Source of the DNA: CAVALG01 sp963630555
GTDB taxonomy: Bacteria; Bacillota; Clostridia; Oscillospirales; Acutalibacteraceae
Reading direction: 5' to 3'
Assembly: GCA_963630555.1 (NCBI GenBank)
Contig: CAVGND010000004.1
Location: 23,252 to 87,251, forward strand
DNA length: 64,000 nucleotides
A model generated the notes under the pieces. The model did not search any database. It saw nothing but the letters and a program-made list of their open reading frames with translations, and was not told the DNA's origin. This document shows positions 25,339-34,671 of the stretch, piece by piece. Each line of letters begins with the position of its first letter. Positions within the stretch are counted from its first letter, which is position 1. Made by a program: the position numbers and the translations under genes.

Positions 25339-26718
25339 TTGTTTAATAAAGACGGGTTAATAGATAAAGTTAAAAAAATCCATATGATAGGCATAGGCGG
25401 CTCGGGTATGTGCCCGCTTGCCGAAATATTGCACGAAAAAGGTTACATCATAACAGGGTCGGACAATAATGAAAGCGACCCGTTAAAGCGAGTCAAAGCG
25501 CTCGGTATACCTGTATCAATGGGACATAAGGCAGAAAATGTCGAAGGGGCGGAACTGGTTGTATACTCCGCCGCAATTCACGACGACAACCCGGAGATAA
25601 TACGCGCAAAGGAACTGGGTATACCGCTTATGGAACGCGCCGACCTTTTGGGGGCAATAACCCGAAAATTTAAAAAAATGGTTGGAGTTTGCGGAACGCA
25701 CGGTAAAACAACAACAAGTTCCATGATAACGCAGGTTCTCTACTCCGCCGGTTTTGACCCGACCGCAGTTATAGGCGGAAAACTTCCGCTTATAAATGCC
25801 AACGGCAGAGTCGGAAAAACCGATTATATGGTATGCGAATCCTGCGAATTTGTGGATACTTTTTTAAAACTCACGCCCTATATGGCTGTGCTTTTGAATA
25901 TTGATAACGACCATCTTGATTATTTTAAAACCATGGATAACCTCGTACATTCATTTGCAAAATTTTTAAAGATGACAAAGGTAGCCGTTGTAAACGGGGA
26001 TGACTCCCTTGCAATGAAAGCGGCAGAAGATTTTGACGGCGAACTGATAACATACGGATATGGTTCTTTTAATGATTATACCGCAAAGAACCTTAAAAGT
26101 GCAAGTGCGGGTTATGAATATGACCTTTATTTTAAAGAAAAATTTGTTGCACACCTCACACTTGGCGTTCCCGGTAAGCACAATGTTATGAATTCCATGG
26201 CTTGCTTTGCCGCATGCAGATATTTAGGCGTTCCCGAAGACGATATAAAATCAGGCATTGAGAGTTTCGGCGGTGCGGGCAGACGGTTTGAAAAAATATG
26301 TTCGGCAGGCGGTATAACGGTAGTTGACGATTATGCCCATCACCCGACCGAATTAAAAGCCACATTAAATGCTGCAAAAGCCCTGCCCTACAAAAATGTT
26401 ATTGCGGTTTTTCAGCCCTTCACATTTTCAAGAACACAGTTGCTTAAAGACGATTTTATCGAGGCGCTTAAAATAGCCGATAAGGTAGTGCTTATGCCGA
26501 TTATGGGTTCACGCGAAGTTAACGAAACGGGTATTTCATCAGCCGACTTGGCATGCGGATTACCCGAATGTTATTTAACCTCCACCCACGCCGATACCGC
26601 CGAAAAAGCACTTGAAATTGCACAGCCGGGCGATATAATAATAACTATGGGCGGCGGTGATGTCTACAAAGCAGCACACATTATGCGTGACCGACTTACA
26701 GCAGACACAAAAAAATAA
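25339..26718 (+). CDS. murC: UDP-N-acetylmuramate--L-alanine ligase
   Basis: Cytoplasmic Mur ligase adding L-alanine to UDP-MurNAc. About 459 residues. Motifs: IHMIGIGGSGMCPLAEIL (UDP-binding N-terminal domain), ATP-binding VGVCGTHGKTTTSSMI near residue 115, LLNIDNDHLDYF, and the ligase domain with VVDDYAHHPTELKATL. The start is TTG 25339, 8 bases after GGGAG; an in-frame GTG at 25330 overlaps that site. A TATAAT at 25295-25300 is a likely -10, with a poor -35. It is followed 20 bp later by a VanY-type carboxypeptidase gene, so precursor synthesis and peptide trimming are transcribed together. Confidence 0.95.
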   Translation: MFNKDGLIDKVKKIHMIGIGGSGMCPLAEILHEKGYIITGSDNNESDPLKRVKALGIPVSMGHKAENVEGAELVVYSAAIHDDNPEIIRAKELGIPLMERADLLGAITRKFKKMVGVCGTHGKTTTSSMITQVLYSAGFDPTAVIGGKLPLINANGRVGKTDYMVCESCEFVDTFLKLTPYMAVLLNIDNDHLDYFKTMDNLVHSFAKFLKMTKVAVVNGDDSLAMKAAEDFDGELITYGYGSFNDYTAKNLKSASAGYEYDLYFKEKFVAHLTLGVPGKHNVMNSMACFAACRYLGVPEDDIKSGIESFGGAGRRFEKICSAGGITVVDDYAHHPTELKATLNAAKALPYKNVIAVFQPFTFSRTQLLKDDFIEALKIADKVVLMPIMGSREVNETGISSADLACGLPECYLTSTHADTAEKALEIAQPGDIIITMGGGDVYKAAHIMRDRLTADTKK

Positions 26719-26738
26719 ACGGATATTGGGGACAAAAA

Positions 26739-27545
26739 ATGCCGACAAAGAAAAAACACACCAAAATACTTTGGGGAAGACTTACAGTGCTGTTCATTGC
26801 CGTTGCTGCAATAATTGCGCTTATCTGCATAAGCGCCGTTAAAATAATAGGCGGAGCAACACCCGAAAAAAGCAGCAAAGCCGACGCATCGTTAACAAGT
26901 TCGAAGGCTTCACAGGCAGGTTATGCCGACGGCGCCGCAGATGACAGTGCGGAGATTGAAATACCGTGGAATTTAAAACTTGTCAACGCACAAAACCCTA
27001 TTGAAGACGGTTATGAAGTTCCGCTTACAGCCATTCATTCCTGGTATGCGGCTTCTGCTTCGGTCAAACTTGATTCACGCGCAGTTGAAGCATTTGAAAA
27101 TATGTGTGCGGCTGCAGCAAAAGAGAACATCAAACTTTTTGCCGCTTCGGCATACCGTTCGATTGAAAGCCAGCAGGCATTGTTCAGCAAAGAAACCGCG
27201 AAGCAAAAAAGCCTTGATCCATCGCTTACAACCGAGCAAGCGGAGGAAAAAGCTGCCACGGTGGTTACACGGCCGGGAACAAGCGAACACAATTTAGGCC
27301 TTGCAATTGATATAAACACCGATGAGGAAAGTTTTAAGAATACCGCGGAATACGCTTGGCTTAAAGTTCATGCGCAGGAATACGGGTTTATTGAGCGATA
27401 TCCAAAGAATAAAGTGGATATAACCGGCATAATTTACGAGCCGTGGCATTACCGCTATGTCGGGGTCAGCGATGCTGTGCGAATTAACGAACTTGATATG
27501 TGCCTTGAAGAATATATAGATTATTTAAAATCCGGCAAGAAGTAA
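26739..27545 (+). CDS. Membrane-anchored D-alanyl-D-alanine carboxypeptidase (VanY/M15B family)
   Basis: Extracytoplasmic zinc peptidase that trims the terminal D-Ala from peptidoglycan stem peptides. 268 residues. A single membrane segment lies at about 12-34 (LTVLFIAVAAIIALICISAV), then a Ser/Ala-rich linker and the M15B domain. Zinc and catalytic motifs are visible: ASAYRSIESQQALF, TSEHNLGLAIDIN (SxHxxGxAxD) and IIYEPWHYRYVG (ExxWH). RBS GGGGAC is weak. It overlaps the stop-start junction with the next gene's untranslated start region. It may supply housekeeping DacA-like activity; there are no other van genes, so no glycopeptide-resistance role is implied. Confidence 0.9.
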   Translation: MPTKKKHTKILWGRLTVLFIAVAAIIALICISAVKIIGGATPEKSSKADASLTSSKASQAGYADGAADDSAEIEIPWNLKLVNAQNPIEDGYEVPLTAIHSWYAASASVKLDSRAVEAFENMCAAAAKENIKLFAASAYRSIESQQALFSKETAKQKSLDPSLTTEQAEEKAATVVTRPGTSEHNLGLAIDINTDEESFKNTAEYAWLKVHAQEYGFIERYPKNKVDITGIIYEPWHYRYVGVSDAVRINELDMCLEEYIDYLKSGKK

Positions 27546-27568
27546 TGCAAAAAGGAGTGACTGTATTC

Positions 27569-28849
27569 ATGAAAAAAGAACCTGTTGTAAAAGAATACGA
27601 CATTGTTGTTGTCGGCGGCGGTCTTACCGGAGTTGCGGCGGCAATAGCGGCAGCTCGTCTTAACAAACGCGTGATTATACTTGAAAAATCGGCGACATTC
27701 GGCGGTGCGGCCACTAACTGCCTTGTCAATCCGTTTATGGGGTCGGCAACCGAAAAGGACGGAAAATCCCTTCAATTATCTCGCGGCATTTTCAGTGAAA
27801 TAATCGACACTTTAAATGCAAAAAATGCCTACAAATCCAACGGCGGAACCGGCGAATTTGACGAAGAAACACTTAAAAACGTGCTTACGGATATGGTTAT
27901 ATCTTCGGGTGCCGACATTGTTTTTCACGCAGAAATGGCAACCGTTCAAGCCGAAAACGGCACGGTTGAGTCAGTAACCGTTTATTATAAGGGTAACGAA
28001 TATATATTTAAAGCAAAATATTTCATTGACGCAACAGGCGACGCAAACCTTAGCTTCGCCGCCGGTTTCCCTTTTCGCTTAGGCAGAGAAACCGACTCGC
28101 TGTGTCAGCCGATGACCCTGTGTTTTCGGGTTGCAAATGTAAATATGGATCTTATGTTCGGCGGTCAGTGGGGCGAGATTTCTCCGCTCTACAAGCGATT
28201 TAAAAAAGAGGGTAAAATCAAAAATCCGCGCGAAGATGTTCTGGCGTTCACAACGCCACATTACGGCGTTTTGAATTTTAATTCGACCCGTGTTGTAAAG
28301 AAAAATCCGACCGATTTGTTTGATGTAACTGCCGCAGAGATTGAAAGCCGCAAACAGGCACAGGAACTTTTCGCCTTTCTTAAAGAAAACTTCACCGCAT
28401 TTAAAGACGCATACATATCGTCAACCGCACAGGAAATAGGCATACGCGAGAGCCGAATGATTGACGGTGAACATATTTTAACAGTCGAAGAATTAAAGGA
28501 CTGCAAAATGTTTCGGGATCGTATCGCCGTCGGGAATTATGATATTGACATACACAATCCCGACGGTTCGGGAACATCACACTACTTCTTCCCCAAAGGA
28601 AAATACTACTCAGTTCCCTACCGCTGTCTTATCCCGAAAGGCAGTAAGAACCTGCTTGTTGCTGGGCGTTCGATATCCGTTGTGCATGAAGTGCAGGCTT
28701 CAATCCGAATAATGCCGATTGTATGCACATTGGGTCAGGCGGCAGGTACAGCCGCCGCACTGTCGGCAGACGGCGAAACTACTGTCGGTAATGTTGACAT
28801 TAAGAAGTTGCAGCAGACGCTGCTGGATAACGAAGCATTTTTAGGTTAA
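27569..28849 (+). CDS. FAD-dependent oxidoreductase (FAD_oxidored family)
   Basis: Flavoprotein of about 426 residues. The N-terminal dinucleotide-binding motif is DIVVVGGGLTGVAAAIAAAR, followed by a FAD-contacting Glu and the SATFGGAATNCLVNPFMG segment characteristic of the PF12831 family. Downstream YFIDATGDANLSFAAGF closes the FAD domain; the C-terminus has LLVAGRSISVVHEVQASIR and TLGQAAGTAAAL. The substrate is unknown; relatives are often annotated as xanthan lyase-like or glycosidase-linked oxidoreductases. ATG 27569 is used because AAAAGGAGTG precedes it; an in-frame ATG at 27545 overlaps the stop of the carboxypeptidase gene. A terminator follows. Confidence 0.85.
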   Translation: MKKEPVVKEYDIVVVGGGLTGVAAAIAAARLNKRVIILEKSATFGGAATNCLVNPFMGSATEKDGKSLQLSRGIFSEIIDTLNAKNAYKSNGGTGEFDEETLKNVLTDMVISSGADIVFHAEMATVQAENGTVESVTVYYKGNEYIFKAKYFIDATGDANLSFAAGFPFRLGRETDSLCQPMTLCFRVANVNMDLMFGGQWGEISPLYKRFKKEGKIKNPREDVLAFTTPHYGVLNFNSTRVVKKNPTDLFDVTAAEIESRKQAQELFAFLKENFTAFKDAYISSTAQEIGIRESRMIDGEHILTVEELKDCKMFRDRIAVGNYDIDIHNPDGSGTSHYFFPKGKYYSVPYRCLIPKGSKNLLVAGRSISVVHEVQASIRIMPIVCTLGQAAGTAAALSADGETTVGNVDIKKLQQTLLDNEAFLG

Positions 28850-28857
28850 CCGGATTA

Positions 28858-28901
28858 ATCCCCCGTAACGGCAAACAGTTGCTGTTACGGGGGATTTGTT
28901 T
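28858..28901 (+). terminator. Terminator after the FAD oxidoreductase gene
   Basis: ATCCCCCGTAAC (28858-28869) pairs perfectly with GTTACGGGGGAT (28884-28895), followed by TTGTTTT. It lies between convergent genes and may also act on recG transcripts. Confidence 0.88.
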
Positions 28902-28909
28902 TGTTAAGA

Positions 28910-30919
28910 TTATTGGCTTGCGATTTGCTTTGCCTGCTTTATCATTTCACGCAACTCCGGGTAATCGGTCAATTTCGGGTCGCTTTTAATAAGATCCGCC
29001 GCCGCTTTTCCTGCCTGACGGAACAGTTCAATATCATTTGTAAGGTCGGCAATTTTCAGTTCGGGAAGCCCGTGCTGCCGCTTGCCTATTATATCGCCCG
29101 GCCCGCGCATTTTTAAATCTTCATCCGCTATTTTAAAACCATCCGAAGTGTGACACATTATGCCGAGTCGCATTGCCGATTGTTTGCCGCCGGCATCGGA
29201 AACTAAGATGCAGGTGGATTTATAGGTTCCCCTGCCTATCCTGCCGCGCAATTGATGCAGTTGCGACAATCCGAAACGGTCGGCATTTTCTATAACCATT
29301 ATAACCGCATTGGGCACGTCAATGCCTACCTCAATAACCGTTGTTGCGACAAGAAGTTGAATTTCTCCTTTTGCAAATGATTTCATCACATTGTCCTTTT
29401 CGCGCGGTTTCATTTTTCCGTGCAGCAGCCCCACGCTGTAATTTTTAAACGGTCCGTCCTGCAACTGCTTATAATATTCGGTTGCTGGAACAAGCCCGTT
29501 ATCGGTTTCGCCCTCCTCAATCAAAGGGCAAACTATGTATCCCTGCCTGCCCTCATCGAGGTGCTTTTTGACGTAATTATATATTCTTGTATGGTAATCG
29601 GAAGTAACCGCAAATGTGTCGATCGGCTGTCTGCCCTTCGGCATTTCGTCTATTATGCTTATATCAAGTTCGCCGTAAACTATCATTGCAAGGGTGCGGG
29701 GTATCGGTGTTGCGGACATTACAAGCATATGCGGCGCGGAACCTTTTTTATAAAGCGAAGCCCTTTGTGCCACGCCGAAACGGTGTTGCTCATCCGTTAC
29801 CACCAAGGCAAGATTTTTGAACACAACATCTTCCTGAATCACGGCGTGCGTACCTATAACAAGGTCATATTCGCCGTTTTTTACGGCATCTTTAATTTTC
29901 TGTTTCTTCGACTTTGTCACACTGCCCGTTAAAAGGCAGGCGTTTATTCCGCAATCCTTAAACAATGTCTGAAATGAATTAAAATGCTGTTCTGCCAATA
30001 CCTCGGTCGGTACCATAAGAGCGGCTTGATATCCGCTTTTTATGCAGTTGTATATTACCGCTGCGGCAACAACGGTCTTGCCGGAACCGACATCACCTTG
30101 TATCAAGCGGTGCATAGGATGCCCTGAATTCATATCGGCGGTGCATTCCGCCACGGTTCTTAACTGTGCAGCGGTCAACACATACGGCAATCCTTTTATA
30201 AATTCATGGGAACGGTCAGCAATTGCAATGCCGCTCTGTCCGCCGGTATGCATTTTTGAATATATCATCAGCGACCGGAGCACAAACATTTCCTCAAATG
30301 CCAGGCGGCGCCTTGCTTCATATACATCTGAATATGTTTTCGGGAAATGAATATTTCGCAAAGCGGCATCCAACCCGCAAAGAGAGTAGCCGTCTATTAT
30401 ACTCTGCGGCAGCGTTTCTTTAACCTCGGCCTTTTGAATGGCATTGCTTATCATACGCTCAAAATCCGCAGAAGAAAGTCCGCCCGCTGATGGATATACG
30501 GGGCGTATTTTCATAAATGACAGCGGCTTGATTTTAGGGGAGTCCATTTCTTTCATAAGCGTAACGCCGGTAGCCCTGCCATAAAACAGGTACTCCTCCC
30601 CTTTTATAAGCGACTTTGCAAGATAATCGTTATTAAAAAGGGTTACAAGTAGCGTGCCCGTGCCATCTTCGGCAAAAAATTTGTATACGGTCATATTTTT
30701 TCGCACTTGAGACTTATTAACAGTCGAGGAAATACGGGCACGGATACAAACGGCAGAGCCGCAGTTTGCCGACGCAATATCGGATATTTCGCCCCAGTTT
30801 TCGTATGCACGGGGATAATAACGCAAAAGCGAGCCGACGCTGTGTATACCGAGGCTGTGCAAAGCCTCGGCACGCTTTTCGCCGACTCCTTTAATAAATT
30901 TCAAATCAGTGTTAAACAT
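28910..30919 (-). CDS. recG: ATP-dependent DNA helicase RecG
   Basis: Branch-migrating helicase that regresses stalled replication forks. 669 residues. The N-terminal wedge domain starts at LKFIKGVGEKRAEALHSLGI. Helicase motifs follow: I GDVGSGKTVVAAAVI near residue 280, II VTDEQHRFGVAQR (DEQH box), III MSATPIPRTLAM, motif V/VI VPNAVIMVIENADRFGLSQLHQLRGRIGRG. The C-terminal TRG-type end is present. It lies 3 bp after fakA and is part of an Asp23-fakA-recG cluster conserved in Firmicutes (yloU-yloV-recG in Bacillus). Confidence 0.97.
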   Translation of the reverse strand: MFNTDLKFIKGVGEKRAEALHSLGIHSVGSLLRYYPRAYENWGEISDIASANCGSAVCIRARISSTVNKSQVRKNMTVYKFFAEDGTGTLLVTLFNNDYLAKSLIKGEEYLFYGRATGVTLMKEMDSPKIKPLSFMKIRPVYPSAGGLSSADFERMISNAIQKAEVKETLPQSIIDGYSLCGLDAALRNIHFPKTYSDVYEARRRLAFEEMFVLRSLMIYSKMHTGGQSGIAIADRSHEFIKGLPYVLTAAQLRTVAECTADMNSGHPMHRLIQGDVGSGKTVVAAAVIYNCIKSGYQAALMVPTEVLAEQHFNSFQTLFKDCGINACLLTGSVTKSKKQKIKDAVKNGEYDLVIGTHAVIQEDVVFKNLALVVTDEQHRFGVAQRASLYKKGSAPHMLVMSATPIPRTLAMIVYGELDISIIDEMPKGRQPIDTFAVTSDYHTRIYNYVKKHLDEGRQGYIVCPLIEEGETDNGLVPATEYYKQLQDGPFKNYSVGLLHGKMKPREKDNVMKSFAKGEIQLLVATTVIEVGIDVPNAVIMVIENADRFGLSQLHQLRGRIGRGTYKSTCILVSDAGGKQSAMRLGIMCHTSDGFKIADEDLKMRGPGDIIGKRQHGLPELKIADLTNDIELFRQAGKAAADLIKSDPKLTDYPELREMIKQAKQIASQ

Positions 30920-30922
30920 TAT

Positions 30923-32584
30923 CTATTCTACCGAAATGATGAAATAATATACCGGCTGACCGCCGTTTACGAGGGTAACCTCAATATCGCTGCCAAGTTT
31001 TTCGGCAAGTTCATCACTTATAAGTTGTGCTTCCTCGTCACTTACATCTTCGCCGTATATAAGCGTAACAAATTGCGAAGACTTATCGGCAAGATTTTTA
31101 ACAAGTTTTGTAACACACTTTGAAAGATCAATGCTTGTAAATGCTATTTTGCCGTTAGCAAGCGCCAAAAGTTCACCTTTGTTTATCTTTTTGCCGTCAT
31201 ATTCCGAATCACGCGCGGCAAAGGTTATTTGACCCGTTCCGACACCGTCTGCCGACAGTCGCATATTAACTGCGTTTTCCTCCTCTTCAAGGTCAGGGTC
31301 AAAGGCTATCATAGCGGATATACCCTGCGGAACGGTACGTGTGGGCACAACAATAACTTTACGGGAAGAAAGCGGTATCGCCTGCTCTGCCGCCATTATT
31401 ATGTTCTTATTATTCGGGAAAACAAAAACACATTCAGCCGGAGTTTTTTCAACCGCCGCCAAAATATCATTGGTACTGGGGTTCATAGTCTGACCGCCGC
31501 TGACGACAACATCTGCACCGAGATCCTTAAACAGTGCTTCAAGTCCGGCGCCCGCGGCAACTGCTACCATACCGTATTTTTTCTCGATTTCGGCTGCGGT
31601 TACCTGTTCGTCGTCAGAGGGTTGCGCCATCTTCGGTGCGTCACCCTTTGCATCATGTTTTGCCCTCTCATGCTGATCGCGCATATTTTCTATTTTAAGG
31701 TTGACCAATTGACCGAATGTGAGTGCTTTCTCTATAGCATTGCCGGGATGGTCGGTGTGCACATGAACCTTAATTATATCCTCATCATCTACAACCACAA
31801 CACAATCACCTATTGTTTCAAGGTATGCCCTGAGCGCTGTAGGTTCTTTACTGTCCTTATTTCTTTTAACTATGTATTCTGTGCAATATGTGAAAGTTAT
31901 GTCGGCTTCAAGTTCACCAGCGGCATTTCTTTTCGCTGCAGGGGTCTTTTCACCGGCGGTTTCACTCTCAATCATTTTACCGTCTTTAAGTACCGAAAGC
32001 ATACCTTCAAATATAACTACAAGTCCGCAACCGCCTGCGTCAACAACGCCCGCCTTTTTAAGAACCGGCAATATCTCGGGTGTTTCGGCAAGTGACTTTT
32101 TTGCACCGTCTAAGGCGCTTTCAAAAATTGCAAGTGCGTCATCGGTCGTTTTAAGTGTTTCGTCGGCATATTCGGAAGCAACGCGCGCAACCGTAAGTAT
32201 AGTGCCTTCAGTAGGCTTCATAACCGCTTTGTATGCGCCGCTGACGCCCAATCTGAGGGCATTGCAAAGCGATTCTCCGCTAACTTCATCGCAACCCTTG
32301 AACCCTTTTGAAAACCCCCTGAATATAAGCGACAGTATAACACCCGAATTCCCTCTTGCGCCCCTTAACAGCGCCGAGGCGGTTACATCGGCAACCTTTG
32401 AAACGCTCGCGCTGTCTAAAGCCGAAAGTTCCTTTGCGGCGTTTAATATCGTCATTGACATATTTGTACCGGTATCACCGTCAGGTACCGGGAAAACATT
32501 TAATTCGTCAACAGACTTTTTTTGATTGGATATATTATTGGCACCCGAAATTACGGCATTGCGCCACTGTTCTGCACTAAACAA
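30923..32584 (-). CDS. fakA: Fatty acid kinase FakA-like (DAK2 domain protein, YloV)
   Basis: 553-residue protein with an N-terminal DhaL/DAK2 kinase domain (NVFPVPDGDTGTNMSMTILN near residue 28; ARGNSGVILSLIFRGFSKGF near 78; DAGGCGLVVI near 195), a middle domain (FTYCTEYIV) and a C-terminal DegV-like domain (VVSGGQTMNPSTNDILAAVE). It phosphorylates fatty acids carried by FakB/DegV proteins; one such protein is encoded at 11333. The start is TTG 32584, with GGAG 9 bases upstream. It is 30 bp after the Asp23-family gene and directly before recG. Confidence 0.93.
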   Translation of the reverse strand: MFSAEQWRNAVISGANNISNQKKSVDELNVFPVPDGDTGTNMSMTILNAAKELSALDSASVSKVADVTASALLRGARGNSGVILSLIFRGFSKGFKGCDEVSGESLCNALRLGVSGAYKAVMKPTEGTILTVARVASEYADETLKTTDDALAIFESALDGAKKSLAETPEILPVLKKAGVVDAGGCGLVVIFEGMLSVLKDGKMIESETAGEKTPAAKRNAAGELEADITFTYCTEYIVKRNKDSKEPTALRAYLETIGDCVVVVDDEDIIKVHVHTDHPGNAIEKALTFGQLVNLKIENMRDQHERAKHDAKGDAPKMAQPSDDEQVTAAEIEKKYGMVAVAAGAGLEALFKDLGADVVVSGGQTMNPSTNDILAAVEKTPAECVFVFPNNKNIIMAAEQAIPLSSRKVIVVPTRTVPQGISAMIAFDPDLEEEENAVNMRLSADGVGTGQITFAARDSEYDGKKINKGELLALANGKIAFTSIDLSKCVTKLVKNLADKSSQFVTLIYGEDVSDEEAQLISDELAEKLGSDIEVTLVNGGQPVYYFIISVE

Positions 32585-32614
32585 TATAAGACACTCCTTT
32601 TTTCAATATACGCA

Positions 32615-32962
32615 TTACTCTTCTATACCGGCAACCCTGACCGTAACATGATCAACCTTTATGCCGGTAGTGTTTTCAACCGTATATTGGACTTTGTGCA
32701 TTATGCTTTTCGCTATTGCATTTATATTCATACCGTAAGATACGGTTATATTGAGTTCAATGGATACCGAATCAATATTGCCTTTTAAAATTATTCCTTT
32801 GTCAATACGGTCTTTTTTGGAAATCAGATCAATAAGGCGCTGCCTTCCGCTCGGAACCATGGAAACCACACCGTAACATGAAGTTACCGCGTGACCGATA
32901 AGTTTTTTAAGATACCCGGAAGTGAATTCAACCTGTCCCAGCATTGTTTCATAAGAAATCAT
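32615..32962 (-). CDS. Asp23/Gls24 family protein (YloU-like)
   Basis: Small (115 residues) cytoplasmic or membrane-associated protein of the Asp23/Gls24 family, implicated in envelope stress or housekeeping; exact function unknown. Characteristic: GQVEFTSGYLKKLIGHAVTS near the N-terminus, CYGVVSMVPSG, and the beta-rich half with IELNITVSYGMNINAIAKSI. GGGAGG precedes ATG 32962. It stands immediately upstream of fakA, as in most Firmicutes. Confidence 0.92.
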   Translation of the reverse strand: MISYETMLGQVEFTSGYLKKLIGHAVTSCYGVVSMVPSGRQRLIDLISKKDRIDKGIILKGNIDSVSIELNITVSYGMNINAIAKSIMHKVQYTVENTTGIKVDHVTVRVAGIEE

Positions 32963-33023
32963 AAAATTTCCTCCCTGTTTTTATAAATTCGGTGCAATTA
33001 CGCACCGCCGCATTTGCATATGA

Positions 33024-34655
33024 CTAATCTCGGTATTTACAGTTTTCAAACCCGAAGAAGATATCACTTACCGAACTCTTTATTTCATCGGTAATGTTTC
33101 TTGAATATACAACATATCCCGTGCGGTAGCACACAGGCACGATCGGCATTTCAAGGTTGAAAGCCGCTATTACATCGGTAAGCGAAGCGTTCCCTGCGTA
33201 AAAACTTGCAAGCGCCTTCCCCGTTGCTTCTTCAATGACCGTAGGTGCGTCCGCCTGCGCGGCGGCATCGTCTGTCTGCCCTGACGAATTGTCGATCTGA
33301 GGTGTTACGCCATCAGTCTGGGGCTGTGCATCAGCCGGAAAACCGAAAGCAAGCGCTGCGCCTTTCGTAACGATAGCGGAAAAATCCATATTCTGCGGAA
33401 TTTCCGTTTCGGCTATGTACATATCAAAATTTTTAGCAGCAATAAGCGCCGAATATTCTTCATACGATACCGATTTGAGCGTTGCGGCAATGCCTGCTTT
33501 GTTAAGCTGCGAAACAATTAACTCCGCCGCGTCGTTTCTTCTCTTGTTATCGGAATTGCATAGCAACGATATTGACAGGCGTTTACCGCCCGCGTCAATA
33601 TAATATCCCTCGCTATCCTTATTATTATAACCTATTTCTTTTAAATTGGCAAGCACAACATCAAGATTTTCCGAATTTTCGGCATTTTGGTTGCGTTTTG
33701 CATCCTCAAACGCCGGATTATACGGACTGTTCGCCACACGCGCATTGCCGAAATACGCCTCGCTCACTATTTTTTTGCGGTTGATCGCGGCGGATACGGC
33801 ATAACGCAATTTCTCGTTAGAAAGAATATTCTTTTTATCCATATTTATGCCGAGATAGACAAAATTATTTAACAGCACATCACTGTTCTTGCCCGACATT
33901 CTTATTACGTTTCCGTCGGCTAAATCGGAATAATAAAGCGAAACGGCGCCTATTTCAAGATTGTGGTCCATAGCTTCGGAATCGGGTGTGTTTATGAGCG
34001 ATATTTTCTTAATCTGCGGAACCGTTATGTAATGCGATTCGTTGGCATTCAGACACTCGTTAGCAATATCAATAATATACCTGCCGCACCCGATCGGCGG
34101 AAGTTCAAGATTATTTTGATCTTTAAGGCTGTCACTGCCCGATTTTATAACGGGAAAATCCAGCATGTTTGCAAAATACGGGTCAACCTTATCCGATTTA
34201 AACACAAGTGTCGCGCTGTCAGTCGCTTTACAGGAAACTGCCGAAGCAAGCCGCGCGGCATATTTGGTCTGCGATTCTTTTGCTTTAGTAAAAGAATATG
34301 CCACATCTTCCGCCGTTACCGTGCTGCCGTCCGAAAAAACGGCGTTTTTAAGCCTGACCGTGCAGGTATTCCCATCAACAGTTACCGAATCGGCAAGGTA
34401 ATTGACCGGTTTAAAACCGTCGTCAAGTTTTATAAGCGGGTCATACATAAGAAGTGCGAGTTCTTTGTTCATTTTCGTTTTGGCGGCATACGGGTTAAAC
34501 GAATCGTTGTAACAGTACATAAGCGTAAATTTGTGCACCGTTTTTGCAGCGGTTGACTCGTCCTTTTCGCTGCCGGATGTCTTCGTGCCGCCGCAGGCGG
34601 ACAGCATCACCGAGAATAACGCAAAAATCAGCAATATATAATCCTTTTTCTTCAT
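33024..34655 (-). CDS. Oligopeptide/nickel-type ABC transporter substrate-binding lipoprotein (orphan)
   Basis: About 543 residues with a lipoprotein signal: ILLIFALFSVMLSACGG (lipobox LSAC, residues 9-25), then an SBP_bac_5 family body with VKLKNAVFSDGSTVTAEDVA-type features (visible as VRLKNAVFSDGSTVTAEDVA) and NAAINRKKI-like AVSAAINRKKIV. The family delivers peptides or similar solutes to Dpp/Opp permeases, but no permease or ATPase gene is adjacent. About 130 residues before the end a Gln/Thr/Asp/Ala-rich stretch (from FPADAQPQTDGVTPQID to QADAPT) interrupts the fold. Met at 34655 is used, with GGGGTG upstream; the longer frame to 34763 overlaps ymdB and lacks a signal peptide at its start. 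Confidence 0.83.
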   Translation of the reverse strand: MKKKDYILLIFALFSVMLSACGGTKTSGSEKDESTAAKTVHKFTLMYCYNDSFNPYAAKTKMNKELALLMYDPLIKLDDGFKPVNYLADSVTVDGNTCTVRLKNAVFSDGSTVTAEDVAYSFTKAKESQTKYAARLASAVSCKATDSATLVFKSDKVDPYFANMLDFPVIKSGSDSLKDQNNLELPPIGCGRYIIDIANECLNANESHYITVPQIKKISLINTPDSEAMDHNLEIGAVSLYYSDLADGNVIRMSGKNSDVLLNNFVYLGINMDKKNILSNEKLRYAVSAAINRKKIVSEAYFGNARVANSPYNPAFEDAKRNQNAENSENLDVVLANLKEIGYNNKDSEGYYIDAGGKRLSISLLCNSDNKRRNDAAELIVSQLNKAGIAATLKSVSYEEYSALIAAKNFDMYIAETEIPQNMDFSAIVTKGAALAFGFPADAQPQTDGVTPQIDNSSGQTDDAAAQADAPTVIEEATGKALASFYAGNASLTDVIAAFNLEMPIVPVCYRTGYVVYSRNITDEIKSSVSDIFFGFENCKYRD

Positions 34656-34671
34656 AGTCTGCACCCCGCTG

